DNA of 64,000 nucleotides from JAUVUV01 sp964548275 (GTDB lineage Bacteria > Gemmatimonadota > Glassbacteria > GWA2-58-10), in NCBI GenBank assembly GCA_964548275.1, contig CAZJQI010000013.1, forward strand, positions 1-64,000, read 5' to 3'. Positions 34,457-42,515 of the stretch are shown here, one piece after another; within the stretch, counting starts at the first letter, position 1, and each line of letters starts with the position of its first letter. The translations under genes were made by a program, and so were the position numbers. Under the pieces are notes generated by a model, which was not told the origin of the DNA, did not search any database, and saw only the letters and a program-made list of their open reading frames with translations.

Positions 34457-35226
34457 GCAAAAAGAAAAAAAATATGGAAAAAACCAGGCCCGACAGATTG
34501 ACCGAAATACTCAGGCTCTGGGCGAGCCGATACTCCCAGCCGCTCGAGCGCCTTTCTGCAGACCGCCTTATCGGCCGGATCGAGGAATTTCTTTCCGAGA
34601 AACCCGGAGCCAGAAAGAAAAAGAGCAAATCAGGGCGGCGATGGGATCATGAAGTTATCGAGCGGATTATCACGCAGGGCTCGAGAGTGCTCGACCTGGG
34701 CTGCGGCAGCGGCGAACTTCTCGAACGGCTGATTCGTCAGAAAGGTATCCGGGGCCAGGGTATCGAAATCGACCCGGAAAAGGTCTGCGAATGCGTGGCG
34801 CGCGGTGTTTCCGTGTTCCAGGCGGACCTGGATAAAGGTCTCCCCGGATGGCCTGACAATTCTTTCGATTTCGTAATCCTCGAGAAAACCCTTCAAACCG
34901 TGCACGAGCCGGTAAAAGTCCTCTCGGAGATGATCCGCGTGGGCAAGTGGGGAATCGTGAGTTTCCCTAATTTCGGCTACTGGCATGTCCGTCTGGAACT
35001 GGGATTGGGCGGCAAGATGCCGGTTATCGAGTCTCTTCCATATCCCTGGTACGCCACGCCTAATATCCATCTTTGCTCACTGGAGGATTTCATGGCCTGG
35101 GCCGGGGAGGCCAGGGTAGAGATTATCGAAAGCCACGTCCTTTCCCACGGGGAGGTACGCCCCTTGCGCGAGGATGACAACCTTTTCGCCGAGGAAGTCC
35201 TGTTCGTGGTGCAGGGTAATCCCTAA
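34453..35226 (+). CDS. metW: MetW-type methyltransferase-like protein
   Basis: A SAM-binding fold protein of 257 residues with VLDLGCGSGELLERL and the MetW phrases FDFVILEKTLQTVHEP and VSFPNFGYWHVRLEL. Start ATGA overlaps the metX stop, the typical translationally coupled metXW arrangement. MetW is needed for MetX activity in several bacteria. This copy has about 65 extra lysine-rich residues at the N-terminus compared with the usual 200. Confidence 0.9.
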   Translation: MSKKKKNMEKTRPDRLTEILRLWASRYSQPLERLSADRLIGRIEEFLSEKPGARKKKSKSGRRWDHEVIERIITQGSRVLDLGCGSGELLERLIRQKGIRGQGIEIDPEKVCECVARGVSVFQADLDKGLPGWPDNSFDFVILEKTLQTVHEPVKVLSEMIRVGKWGIVSFPNFGYWHVRLELGLGGKMPVIESLPYPWYATPNIHLCSLEDFMAWAGEARVEIIESHVLSHGEVRPLREDDNLFAEEVLFVVQGNP

Positions 35227-35387
35227 AAATCCTCACCAGAATGCCACACAACTCAGCGTCTATCCAAACGCCCCTTTGATGAAATTTTACTTTTGCTTCG
35301 ACACGCCGATCAGGTTATCTTCCCGTTTGAATCACGGTTTTATTCATGGAATTTTTCTAAAATAAGCCCTTCAATAAGGAAGTCAGG

Positions 35388-36509
35388 ATGGAAAGGCTGG
35401 TTGTTTATCTTGCCCCGTGTATTTTCTTCATTTCGTGCGCGCCTCCGCAGCCAGAGGTTCAACCACCTCCAGACCGGGGAGTTTTCGAGATGCTCGCCCT
35501 GCATGTGCAGAGCAGGATGAAACTTTCCTACGACTGCAGCGCCGGAGGAGCAGTGGTCATGAAAGACGGGAAAATTGTCTGCGAGGAGTATTTCGGCAAG
35601 ACGCACAGGGGGTATGATGCTGTTCCGGTTACGGCTGAGTCGCGTTTCCCGTTTTTCTCGGTATCCAAGGGATTCGGCGCGGCTGTGCTTGCCTCGCTCG
35701 TTTCCGACGGCACCCTTTCCCTGGATGATCCGGTATCGAAATATCTCGATTATTTCACAGGAGCCGGTACAGGGGGAAAATACCCGCGTGAGTTCGTAAC
35801 CGTACGTCACCTGGCAAGTCACAGCTCCGGCCTGCCGGACGACAGTACTCCCCCACGCACCTGGGATGAGGAGCCGCTGTTTCACGATGTGGTTCTGGAA
35901 TTCAAGCCGGGAGAAAGCTTTCTTTATACCGAGCTTGCGATGCGGCTGCTGGGTTATGTGATGGAACTGGCAAGCGGCAAAACCTATGAACAGCTCCTGG
36001 CCGAGCGTGTCGTGGAACCTCTGGGGATCAGCAGCGTGGATTTTGTTCGCCAGGGCGAGAGCGTGGAGAATGTCGTTTATACCTGCGTGGGTCTGGACTC
36101 ATCCCACATTGCCTATTCCGATGAATTTGCCCAAAAGCCCTACCCGGGCTCAGGGCTTTATGGAAACTTGCGTGATATCGCCAGCTATGCCCAGGCCTGG
36201 CTGGACGGCGGAAAGGCCGGTGACAGGGAACTTTTCACCGAGGACTACATTGCCCTTGCCTGGCAGACCCAGCCCCCGGGCCGGGAGCCCGACCCCGACT
36301 ACGGCCTTCTTTTCTGGCTTTTCCCGCAGGTTGACGCCGTGGTTTTCTCCGGCATGGCGCACACAATCTGCGCTATCCTGCCTGAGGAAAACATGATACT
36401 CGTTATGGGCCTTAACCAGAGGAAGGGTAACCGCGGCTGGAGTTTCCAGGAGGAGAAAGTGAACCTGGCCCGGATCGGACATGCGATCCTGGATCAAATG
36501 GGGGAATGA
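35388..36509 (+). CDS. Serine beta-lactamase-like lipoprotein
   Basis: The 373-residue protein has a lipoprotein leader ending in FFISC (Cys17) and a class C beta-lactamase/esterase fold. The SxxK motif is Ser91-Lys94 (SVSK), the second motif position is occupied by YTE in FLYTELAMRLLGYVME, and PGSGLYGNLRDIASYAQAWL follows. Such proteins include D-aminopeptidases, esterases and penicillin-binding relatives; true lactamase activity is not implied. It is exported and anchored. A YacP-like gene follows by 27 bases. Confidence 0.8.
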   Translation: MERLVVYLAPCIFFISCAPPQPEVQPPPDRGVFEMLALHVQSRMKLSYDCSAGGAVVMKDGKIVCEEYFGKTHRGYDAVPVTAESRFPFFSVSKGFGAAVLASLVSDGTLSLDDPVSKYLDYFTGAGTGGKYPREFVTVRHLASHSSGLPDDSTPPRTWDEEPLFHDVVLEFKPGESFLYTELAMRLLGYVMELASGKTYEQLLAERVVEPLGISSVDFVRQGESVENVVYTCVGLDSSHIAYSDEFAQKPYPGSGLYGNLRDIASYAQAWLDGGKAGDRELFTEDYIALAWQTQPPGREPDPDYGLLFWLFPQVDAVVFSGMAHTICAILPEENMILVMGLNQRKGNRGWSFQEEKVNLARIGHAILDQMGE

Positions 36510-36536
36510 GTCTTTATCAGTTTAAAAAATTATCAA

Positions 36537-37202
36537 ATGAACACCATTGTAATAGACGGATATAACCTGATCCATCGGGTTGATGAACTCAAGTCAGTTG
36601 CCGAGAAAGAAGAATTCGAGTCTGCCCGGAATCAACTGGAGTGGATTCTTTCATCTTATCTGGCGAGCCGAAAAGGCGTGCGGGCTGTGGTGGTCTACGA
36701 CAGTTCCGATCTGCAAGGGAATGCAGCAGGCAGGGGGAGCTATCCCGGGGTGGGGGTACGTTTCGCTCCTTGCGCGGATGATGTGGTGGTCGAACTGGCC
36801 TTTAAATACGCTCGGGAAGGAGACTACGTTCGAGTGGTAAGCTCAGACAGAGCAGGGGTTGGCTCCCAGCTGGCCGGAGAGCGCCGGATAGAAGTTCTAG
36901 CCTCGGATAAATTCTGGAGCACGGCCCTGGCCGCCAGAGGTGGCAGAAAAGATAGAGCCGGGTCAAGAAAGAAAATCGAGCAGCTCAATAACGAAAAACC
37001 CGGTAAAGTAAGCAAGGCGGAGGTGGAATACTGGCTGCGCGCTTTTGGTGAAACAGGGGAGGGTGAAAGGGAGGGAGAAGAATCGGTCGAGAATGCGGTC
37101 GAAGACAGAGAACCATCGGAACGGGAACCGGATAAAAGCAATCCAGGCTTGAAAGAGATAAAAAAAAAGCGCTACCTTCGCCGCCAGAAACGCCGCAGGT
37201 GA
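36537..37202 (+). CDS. NYN-domain (YacP-like) putative endoribonuclease
   Basis: The N-terminal 150 residues form a NYN/PIN-like nuclease domain: VIDGYNLIHR, VVYDSSDLQGN, CADDVVVELAFKYA and VVSSDRAGVGSQ give the acidic residues of the YacP family. YacP (Rae1) cleaves mRNA at the ribosome in Bacillus. The last 70 residues are charged and low in complexity and end in a basic tail (KKKRYLRRQKRRR), probably RNA-binding. It converges on the ribokinase gene 31 bases away. Confidence 0.8.
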   Translation: MNTIVIDGYNLIHRVDELKSVAEKEEFESARNQLEWILSSYLASRKGVRAVVVYDSSDLQGNAAGRGSYPGVGVRFAPCADDVVVELAFKYAREGDYVRVVSSDRAGVGSQLAGERRIEVLASDKFWSTALAARGGRKDRAGSRKKIEQLNNEKPGKVSKAEVEYWLRAFGETGEGEREGEESVENAVEDREPSEREPDKSNPGLKEIKKKRYLRRQKRRR

Positions 37203-37233
37203 GCGCCTGTGAATTATATGCGAAACGACAATT

Positions 37234-38136
37234 TTACAGATCAGCCAGGCAGGGAAGGCTGTCCTGTGCGCCGAGCCGGGTAGTGGAAAAGGCTGCTGCC
37301 CGTGATGCAAACTCGATAGCTTCTTCTATACTTCCCCCGGCAGCTAATTTGGCTGCCAGCGCCCCGTTGAAACAGTCTCCCGCAGCAGTGCTGTCCACAG
37401 AATCGACCTCCACTGTTTTAAACATCCTCACCTGATTGCCGTCATCCAGAAGGCTGCCGCTGCTGCCCCTGGTCACCAGCACCAGTTGCGCTCCCTTGTC
37501 TCTAAGCGCAGCAGCCTGCGCTCTGGCGGCTTGTTCATCGCTGCCGCCGATGCCTGTGAGGATTTCAGCCTCTGTTTCATTCGGGGTGATCAGGTCGATT
37601 TGGGCAAGAAGGCTTTTATCAAGGGGCTGCGCAGGCGCAGGATCGAGGATAACACGTGCTCCGTGCCTGGCCGCGAGCTCGACAGTGCGGGAAACAGTCT
37701 CCAGCGGGATTTCGAGCTGAAGCAGCACCGAGTCGGCTGCGGCGATAGCGCCTTCGGCAGAATCGACATCACCCGGGGAGAGAGCGCCGTTTGACCCGGC
37801 AGCCACCACGATGCTGTTCTCGCCCGTTTGGTCCACAACAATGATCGCCACACCTGAGGATCGTTCCGCATCCCTGACAATATAATCCGTGTGAATCCCC
37901 TCCCGGCTGAAATTCTCCAGCATCTGGTCCCCGAAAGCATCACGCCCGACACGGGCCACGAAATAGGTCTCGGCTCCCAGCCGGGCCGCAGCCACCGCCT
38001 GGTTGGCTCCTTTGCCTCCGGCGACCATTGCGAACTCTCCTCCCAGGATTGTCTCGCCTGGTTTGGGAATCCGGCTGGTCTTGATCACCAGGTCCATGTT
38101 CGAGCTTCCAACCACGACTAACGGCTTAGCGCTCAT
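37234..38136 (-). CDS. rbsK: Ribokinase (PfkB family)
   Basis: The 300-residue protein has both PfkB signatures: GGKGANQAVAAARLG near residue 40 and DSTAAGDCFNGALAAKLA near 245, the latter with the catalytic Asp in the AGD motif. The opening VVGSSNMDLVIKTSRIPKPGET is typical of ribokinase, which phosphorylates ribose at O5. GAGGAG precedes the start. No ribose transporter is nearby; a nucleoside-scavenging role or a related sugar substrate is possible. Confidence 0.87.
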   Translation of the reverse strand: MSAKPLVVVGSSNMDLVIKTSRIPKPGETILGGEFAMVAGGKGANQAVAAARLGAETYFVARVGRDAFGDQMLENFSREGIHTDYIVRDAERSSGVAIIVVDQTGENSIVVAAGSNGALSPGDVDSAEGAIAAADSVLLQLEIPLETVSRTVELAARHGARVILDPAPAQPLDKSLLAQIDLITPNETEAEILTGIGGSDEQAARAQAAALRDKGAQLVLVTRGSSGSLLDDGNQVRMFKTVEVDSVDSTAAGDCFNGALAAKLAAGGSIEEAIEFASRAAAFSTTRLGAQDSLPCLADL

Positions 38137-38204
38137 GAATCATCTCCTCAAACTGTTTATGATGCAAATGTTTTGAGCGAATAACACCTCTTATCGCTGT
38201 ATTA

Positions 38205-38837
38205 TTACAGGCCGAGAAATTTTTTAATCCCTGCCAGTTTTTCTTTAAGCTTCTCAGCCAGGCCTTTTTGCTCCTCCTTTTCCGGACTGCCCCTGAGGAA
38301 TTTCTCCCAATCCCCGCCCAGTATCACAGTGATATCGGTTAAAGCAAAGGCATCCTCCTGCGTGCTGAGACGGCTGCAACCGAGAGCCTCGGCCACTGCC
38401 CGGCCTAGCCCGGGCCTGTTCGTATGGTTGATCACCACAGTGTTTACATAGTTGAAATGCTCGGCGTTGTCCATAGCGACCACATCGAAGTGGAAGTCTC
38501 TGAGGTGCTGGGCCATCCTTCGGCTTGCACCGGGAACTCCACAGCCATTCAGTATGCGAACCTCCACTGTTGCCGGTTCCACTATCGGGATTTCCCCTGA
38601 TTTAAGGTTGTCCGAGAATGTTGTCAGGCCGCCTTTATACTGAAAGAACAGCGAGCCGAGAAAAAGCAGCAACACCGACGCGCTCACCACCAGACCCAGA
38701 ACAACAAATGGATTGCTTTTCGATGAAACAGCAGCAGAAGACCGGAACGGAGTTATCTGTGACCGTTTGGTTTTCTGGATTTTTCGTAAGTTCTTAAGAT
38801 GTTTGCGTCGCTGTCTGTTTGACGGGCGATCCGGCAT
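38205..38837 (-). CDS. LytR_C-domain membrane protein
   Basis: The 210-residue protein has a basic N-terminus, one transmembrane helix (about 43-66) and a LytR_C domain (about 92-180): VEVRILNGCGVPGASRRMAQHLRDFHF and TVVINHTNRPGLGRAVAEALG. LytR_C is an accessory domain of cell-wall ligases, but the catalytic LCP domain is absent here. It is located outside the cytoplasmic membrane. Same orientation as ribokinase, 68 bases upstream of it. Function unknown. Confidence 0.75.
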   Translation of the reverse strand: MPDRPSNRQRRKHLKNLRKIQKTKRSQITPFRSSAAVSSKSNPFVVLGLVVSASVLLLFLGSLFFQYKGGLTTFSDNLKSGEIPIVEPATVEVRILNGCGVPGASRRMAQHLRDFHFDVVAMDNAEHFNYVNTVVINHTNRPGLGRAVAEALGCSRLSTQEDAFALTDITVILGGDWEKFLRGSPEKEEQKGLAEKLKEKLAGIKKFLGL

Positions 38838-38927
38838 AAAAGCTCAATCTCAAACTTTAGAGTACAATGAAATCGGCACGCACACAGGAAAAGTTTGATA
38901 TATCAGTCTTTTGTTGTCGAAGCTCTT

Positions 38928-39644
38928 TTATTTCTTTCCCAGAGGCATTATGCAATGTGGGTGCTCGTTATCATCCAGGTTCAGTAATTGTTTCACCTGG
39001 TCGTCATGAAAAGCCCCCACAAAAACTGTTCCGATATCCAGGGAGACTGCCTGCAAATATACGTTTTGCGCTGCACAGCCGACCTCGATGTGGGCATATT
39101 TTATCCCTCTGTTGCCATACTTTCCAGTGATTCTTTCATAGATTGTGGTGAATACAACAACCGCAGCACCGTTTTTGACACAGGCCTGTCCGAGGGCTGC
39201 GGAGCACAGTTCCGCCCGCCTGTCTCCCCCGGCCACTTTAACCAGTGCATGTCCGTTCGTTTTGTACCTGTAGATACCGGCAGACAATCCGCTAACATTT
39301 CCGGCAACAAGGTACACCTCGAGCGGATATAGCGCTCCCGCCGAAGGGGTTGTTCTTAAGCCTCTCTGGTCGGTTATTCCCTGGGCGGCCCACAGAAGCT
39401 GGGATACTTCGGAAATATCCAGTGGCTGGTCCCTGTAATCCCTGACCGACCTTCTCTGGAGCAAAGCTTTTTCTATGGAAAGCTTGCTTTCATATTTAGG
39501 CTCGGGAAGGTTTATGATGTCTGGAGTTTCGGAATTTAATAAATTCATGTTGTTCGTAAGAAAAACTATCAAGAATAAAAAAGTTAATCTGTAACTTCTT
39601 GCCGCCCTTGAAATTATTACTGCTGTTCGTTTTTTCTTACTCAT
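38928..39644 (-). CDS. SagB-type nitroreductase-family oxidoreductase, exported
   Basis: The 238-residue protein has an N-terminal hydrophobic segment (about 20-35), so it is exported or membrane-tethered. The nitroreductase fold follows: LLQRRSVRDYRDQPLDISEVSQLLWAAQG, TTPSAGALYPLEVYLV and HIEVGCAAQNVYLQAVSL. The SAGALYPLEVY phrase marks the SagB/ThcOx-like FMN subgroup, which also includes many stand-alone enzymes. No peptide precursor or cyclodehydratase is adjacent, so azole synthesis is unlikely. AAAGGAG precedes the start and a promoter lies at 39803-39830. Confidence 0.8.
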   Translation of the reverse strand: MSKKKRTAVIISRAARSYRLTFLFLIVFLTNNMNLLNSETPDIINLPEPKYESKLSIEKALLQRRSVRDYRDQPLDISEVSQLLWAAQGITDQRGLRTTPSAGALYPLEVYLVAGNVSGLSAGIYRYKTNGHALVKVAGGDRRAELCSAALGQACVKNGAAVVVFTTIYERITGKYGNRGIKYAHIEVGCAAQNVYLQAVSLDIGTVFVGAFHDDQVKQLLNLDDNEHPHCIMPLGKK

Positions 39645-39802
39645 AAGTTTCTCCTTTCCAGAGGTTATGTTCTCTGGCGAGCGGCATATTTAAACGATAT
39701 TTCACTCTATCACACCTTTTCACCCCGTTTTAACCGTGTCCGGAAAAGCTCCAGCGATTTTAGCTCGCCAGTCTGTATAGTGGATCGAAACTGATGGTTT
39801 AA

Positions 39803-39830
39803 GATATAATTCAAACACCCATCTTGTCAA
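39803..39830 (-). promoter_or_regulatory. Putative promoter of the SagB-like gene
   Basis: On the minus strand TTGACA (39830-39825), a 16-base spacer and TATATC (39808-39803), about 160 bases ahead of the start at 39644. The rest of the gap 39645-39883 holds nothing evident. Confidence 0.45.
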
Positions 39831-39883
39831 AAGATGTTCGCCTGATCCAAGCTGAATTTTTACATATTTAACAATCTCAAAGT

Positions 39884-40486
39884 CTATTTGCTACAAATCT
39901 GGTTCCAGGCAGCGACACCGTTGGGATGCAGGGGCCGGCCCTTGGACAGTGTGTAGGTGAGCTTGCGATAAAGAACCGTGTGGTAAACCTCTTCCAGATC
40001 CACAAGTGTCTGTTTAGTTAAAGCTGGCACGTCAGGCTCAGTCGCTCGTATTTCGCGCCAGGGGTCAAGATAATCCGCGCAAAAAAGTATTTTATCCAGG
40101 GTGGTGGCATTCAGGCGCCCGGTGGTATGGTAATAGACAGCCGAAAGAATCTCATCGTCCGTTATCTTGAGGCGGGTTCGGATATAATGAGCGGCCAGGG
40201 GCGCGTGAAGAAGACCGCCGCCGATCCTCAAGGAATCCTCGTCGACAGGAACGGATTCGGCGACTACCAACTCGCGCAAATCTTTCTGGGAGAAGCCCTT
40301 GTACAGGTCGTGGGCCAGACCGGCGACATAGGCTTTTTCGGCTAATGAATCCGATTTGATCACAGACCCTGCGATCCTCCGCGCAAACTCGGCCACAGAG
40401 CGGGTATGGCGTACAAGGGGTTTGCCGCTGTAGCGTTTCTCCATCTCTTTTTCCAGATGCCTGATCGCTGAATCGAATTGACCCAT
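39884..40486 (-). CDS. yqeK: YqeK-type HD phosphohydrolase (Ap4A hydrolase)
   Basis: The 200-residue protein is an HD-domain hydrolase: RHTRSVAEFARRIA gives the first His, GLAHDLYKGFS the HD pair, then HAPLAAHYIR and YYHTTGR. YqeK enzymes split diadenosine tetraphosphate to two ADP and are usually encoded beside nadD. Here the gene closes a minus-strand run after pdxJ (24-base gap), with nadD 36 kb away. Confidence 0.85.
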   Translation of the reverse strand: MGQFDSAIRHLEKEMEKRYSGKPLVRHTRSVAEFARRIAGSVIKSDSLAEKAYVAGLAHDLYKGFSQKDLRELVVAESVPVDEDSLRIGGGLLHAPLAAHYIRTRLKITDDEILSAVYYHTTGRLNATTLDKILFCADYLDPWREIRATEPDVPALTKQTLVDLEEVYHTVLYRKLTYTLSKGRPLHPNGVAAWNQICSK

Positions 40487-40510
40487 TTTAGCCTTGAAAT
40501 ACGGTTTAAC

Positions 40511-41227
40511 CTATTCTGACAAAAGATCTTTCATTTCACGGACCGCCTTTTTGATGCCGACAAACACGGCGCGGCTCACGATGCTATGTCCGATATTGAC
40601 CTCCATGAGTTGAGGGATCGTTTTTATTGCAAAAATGTTGATATAATTGAGTCCGTGGCCGGCAAAGACAGCCAGACCCGCTTCCCCGGCCACCCGCGCA
40701 GCCTCTTTCAGCTTGGCCAGTTCCTTTTCGACTTCCTCTTCAGTGCGGGCATTGGCATAGGAGCCGGTGTGCAGTTCGACAGCATCCGCCCCCACTTGCT
40801 TTGAGACACGCATTATCTCAACAACAGGATCGACAAAAAGGCTCACTCTTATTCCGGCATCTTTCAATCTTTTGACAACTGCCTTGAGGTTATCCCTGTG
40901 AGTCAGGACATCGAGCCCCCCCTCGGTAGTGACCTCTTCGCGTTTTTCAGGCACCAGGGTCGCCTGGTCAGGGAGCACGCGCAGGGCAATTTGGACGATT
41001 TCTTCGTTGAGTGCCATTTCCAGGTTGAGATGGGTCTGCACGGTTTTTCTGAGTAGCTCGAGATCGTGGTCTTGAATGTGCCTGCGGTCTTCGCGCAGAT
41101 GAATCGTGATACCGTCTGCGCCACCCAGTTCCGCAAGTACGGCGGCTGCCACGGGATCGGGTTCCACTGTGCGGCGGGCCTGGCGGACAGTGGCCACGTG
41201 ATCCACGTTAACTCCGAGTTTAATCAA
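40511..41227 (-). CDS. pdxJ: Pyridoxine 5'-phosphate synthase
   Basis: PdxJ condenses 1-deoxyxylulose-5-phosphate with 3-amino-2-oxopropyl phosphate, the last ring-forming step of vitamin B6 synthesis in the DXP-dependent route. The 238-residue TIM barrel has LGVNVDHVATVRQARRT, GITIHLREDRRHIQDHD, VELHTGSYA and the closing VNIGHSIVSRAVFVG. Its start lies inside the end of hflX (8-base overlap), so the two are translationally coupled. PdxA is not in the window. Confidence 0.95.
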   Translation of the reverse strand: MIKLGVNVDHVATVRQARRTVEPDPVAAAVLAELGGADGITIHLREDRRHIQDHDLELLRKTVQTHLNLEMALNEEIVQIALRVLPDQATLVPEKREEVTTEGGLDVLTHRDNLKAVVKRLKDAGIRVSLFVDPVVEIMRVSKQVGADAVELHTGSYANARTEEEVEKELAKLKEAARVAGEAGLAVFAGHGLNYINIFAIKTIPQLMEVNIGHSIVSRAVFVGIKKAVREMKDLLSE

Positions 41228-42515
41228 GATTACCTCCGGAGAATGTTATTTTTCCGGCATAGGGCGTGTCTCTCAGGAGCTTGAGCGCCAGGGGTTTTCG
41301 CATTCGCACACGCAGCCGGAGTTCCCCGTTCTGCAGCCTGTGGTCGAGCACCCGGCCCATCCGGTGGAAAGCGGCCACCAGGTTACCCTCCTGGGGCAGC
41401 AGATTGATCGAGAACTCGGCCTCTTGGGCTTGTTGAATCCGGTTTAAATGGTCTCTCAAATGGCGCAACCCGCTCTCGCCGGTGATTGCTGAGCAGAAAA
41501 CAGAACCAGGATAGCTTTCGGTAGTCTGGAAAATGATCTGGCGGTCTGTCAAGAGGTCTATTTTGTTGAACACGAAAGTCCGTTCTACATCTCCAGCGCC
41601 GATCTCTTCAAGTACCTTTTCCACCACCTGGATTCGTTCGCTGAAATGCGGGTTGGAAATGTCCACCACAATCAGGAGGTGGTCCGCTTGGCTGAGCTCC
41701 TCCAGGGTGGCCTTGAATGAAGCTACAAGGTGGTGGGGAAGACGGCTGATAAAACCCACCGTGTCGGTGAGCAGAATCTCCTGCCCTCCGGGGAGGCAGA
41801 GTTTGCGGGTGGTGGTATCGAGAGTCGAGAAGAGCTGATCCTGCACAGTGACCGGTTTTCCGGTCAGGGCGGTAAGCAGGGAAGATTTCCCTGCATTGGT
41901 GTATCCGACCAGGGCAAGGCTGTAAATCCCGCTGCGGCCGCTTATCCTGAGAGTGTGCTGTATGGCGATTTTTTGCAGTTTTCGCCTGAGGCTGGTGATT
42001 TTTCTCTGGATCAGCCTGCGGTCGGTCTCTAACTGGGTTTCGCCGGGCCCTCTCAGTCCGATACCTCCGCGAATGCGGGAAAGGTGAACCCACATGTTCC
42101 TGAGCCGGGGCAGAAGGTACTCGAGCTGAGCCAGTTCCACCTGAAGCTTGGCTTCCATGGTGCTGGCATGACCGACGAATATATCCAGGATCAGTTCCGA
42201 GCGGTCGAGTACCTGGATGCCGAAAAGCTCTTCCAGGTTTCTCGCCTGAGTCGGCGGCAGTTCATCGTCGAAAATGGCAAGATCCGCACCGGTAGCCTCT
42301 ATCGCTGTTTTTATCTCCTCGGCCTTGCCGCAGCCGATATATGTTCTCGGATTGATCTTTCGGATACGCTGGATAATCCGCTCGGTAACCACCGCACCTG
42401 CGGTTTCCGCAAGACGGCCCAGTTCCTCAAGAGGCTGATCACCCCAGTACTGGTTTTCCGGCCTGTCTGTGCCGAAAAGGACCGCACGTTGCGGAACCTC
42501 TTTAATTTCAATCAT
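41220..42515 (-). CDS. hflX: Ribosome-associated GTPase HflX
   Basis: HflX splits stalled or heat-damaged ribosomes. Visible parts are the N-terminal HflX domain with TYIGCGKAEEI, a coiled linker with the GxGxxGPGETQLETDRR phrase, and a G domain with GYTNAGKSSLLTAL, DTVGFISRLP and FNKIDLL. The ATG at 42515 is used; TTG at 42521 is two codons earlier. Either lies inside the end of the ABC-F gene. The pairing with an ABC-F ATPase suggests a shared role in clearing ribosomes. Confidence 0.93.
   Translation of the reverse strand: MIEIKEVPQRAVLFGTDRPENQYWGDQPLEELGRLAETAGAVVTERIIQRIRKINPRTYIGCGKAEEIKTAIEATGADLAIFDDELPPTQARNLEELFGIQVLDRSELILDIFVGHASTMEAKLQVELAQLEYLLPRLRNMWVHLSRIRGGIGLRGPGETQLETDRRLIQRKITSLRRKLQKIAIQHTLRISGRSGIYSLALVGYTNAGKSSLLTALTGKPVTVQDQLFSTLDTTTRKLCLPGGQEILLTDTVGFISRLPHHLVASFKATLEELSQADHLLIVVDISNPHFSERIQVVEKVLEEIGAGDVERTFVFNKIDLLTDRQIIFQTTESYPGSVFCSAITGESGLRHLRDHLNRIQQAQEAEFSINLLPQEGNLVAAFHRMGRVLDHRLQNGELRLRVRMRKPLALKLLRDTPYAGKITFSGGNLD

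Noticed and set aside
35388..36509. Antibiotic-resistance beta-lactamase
   Set aside because: Only the SxxK motif is clear; the protein fits the wide esterase/peptidase group and resistance cannot be claimed.
38928..39644. Azole-peptide (SagB) biosynthesis locus
   Set aside because: No precursor peptide, cyclodehydratase or transporter is adjacent, and the enzyme has an export signal.
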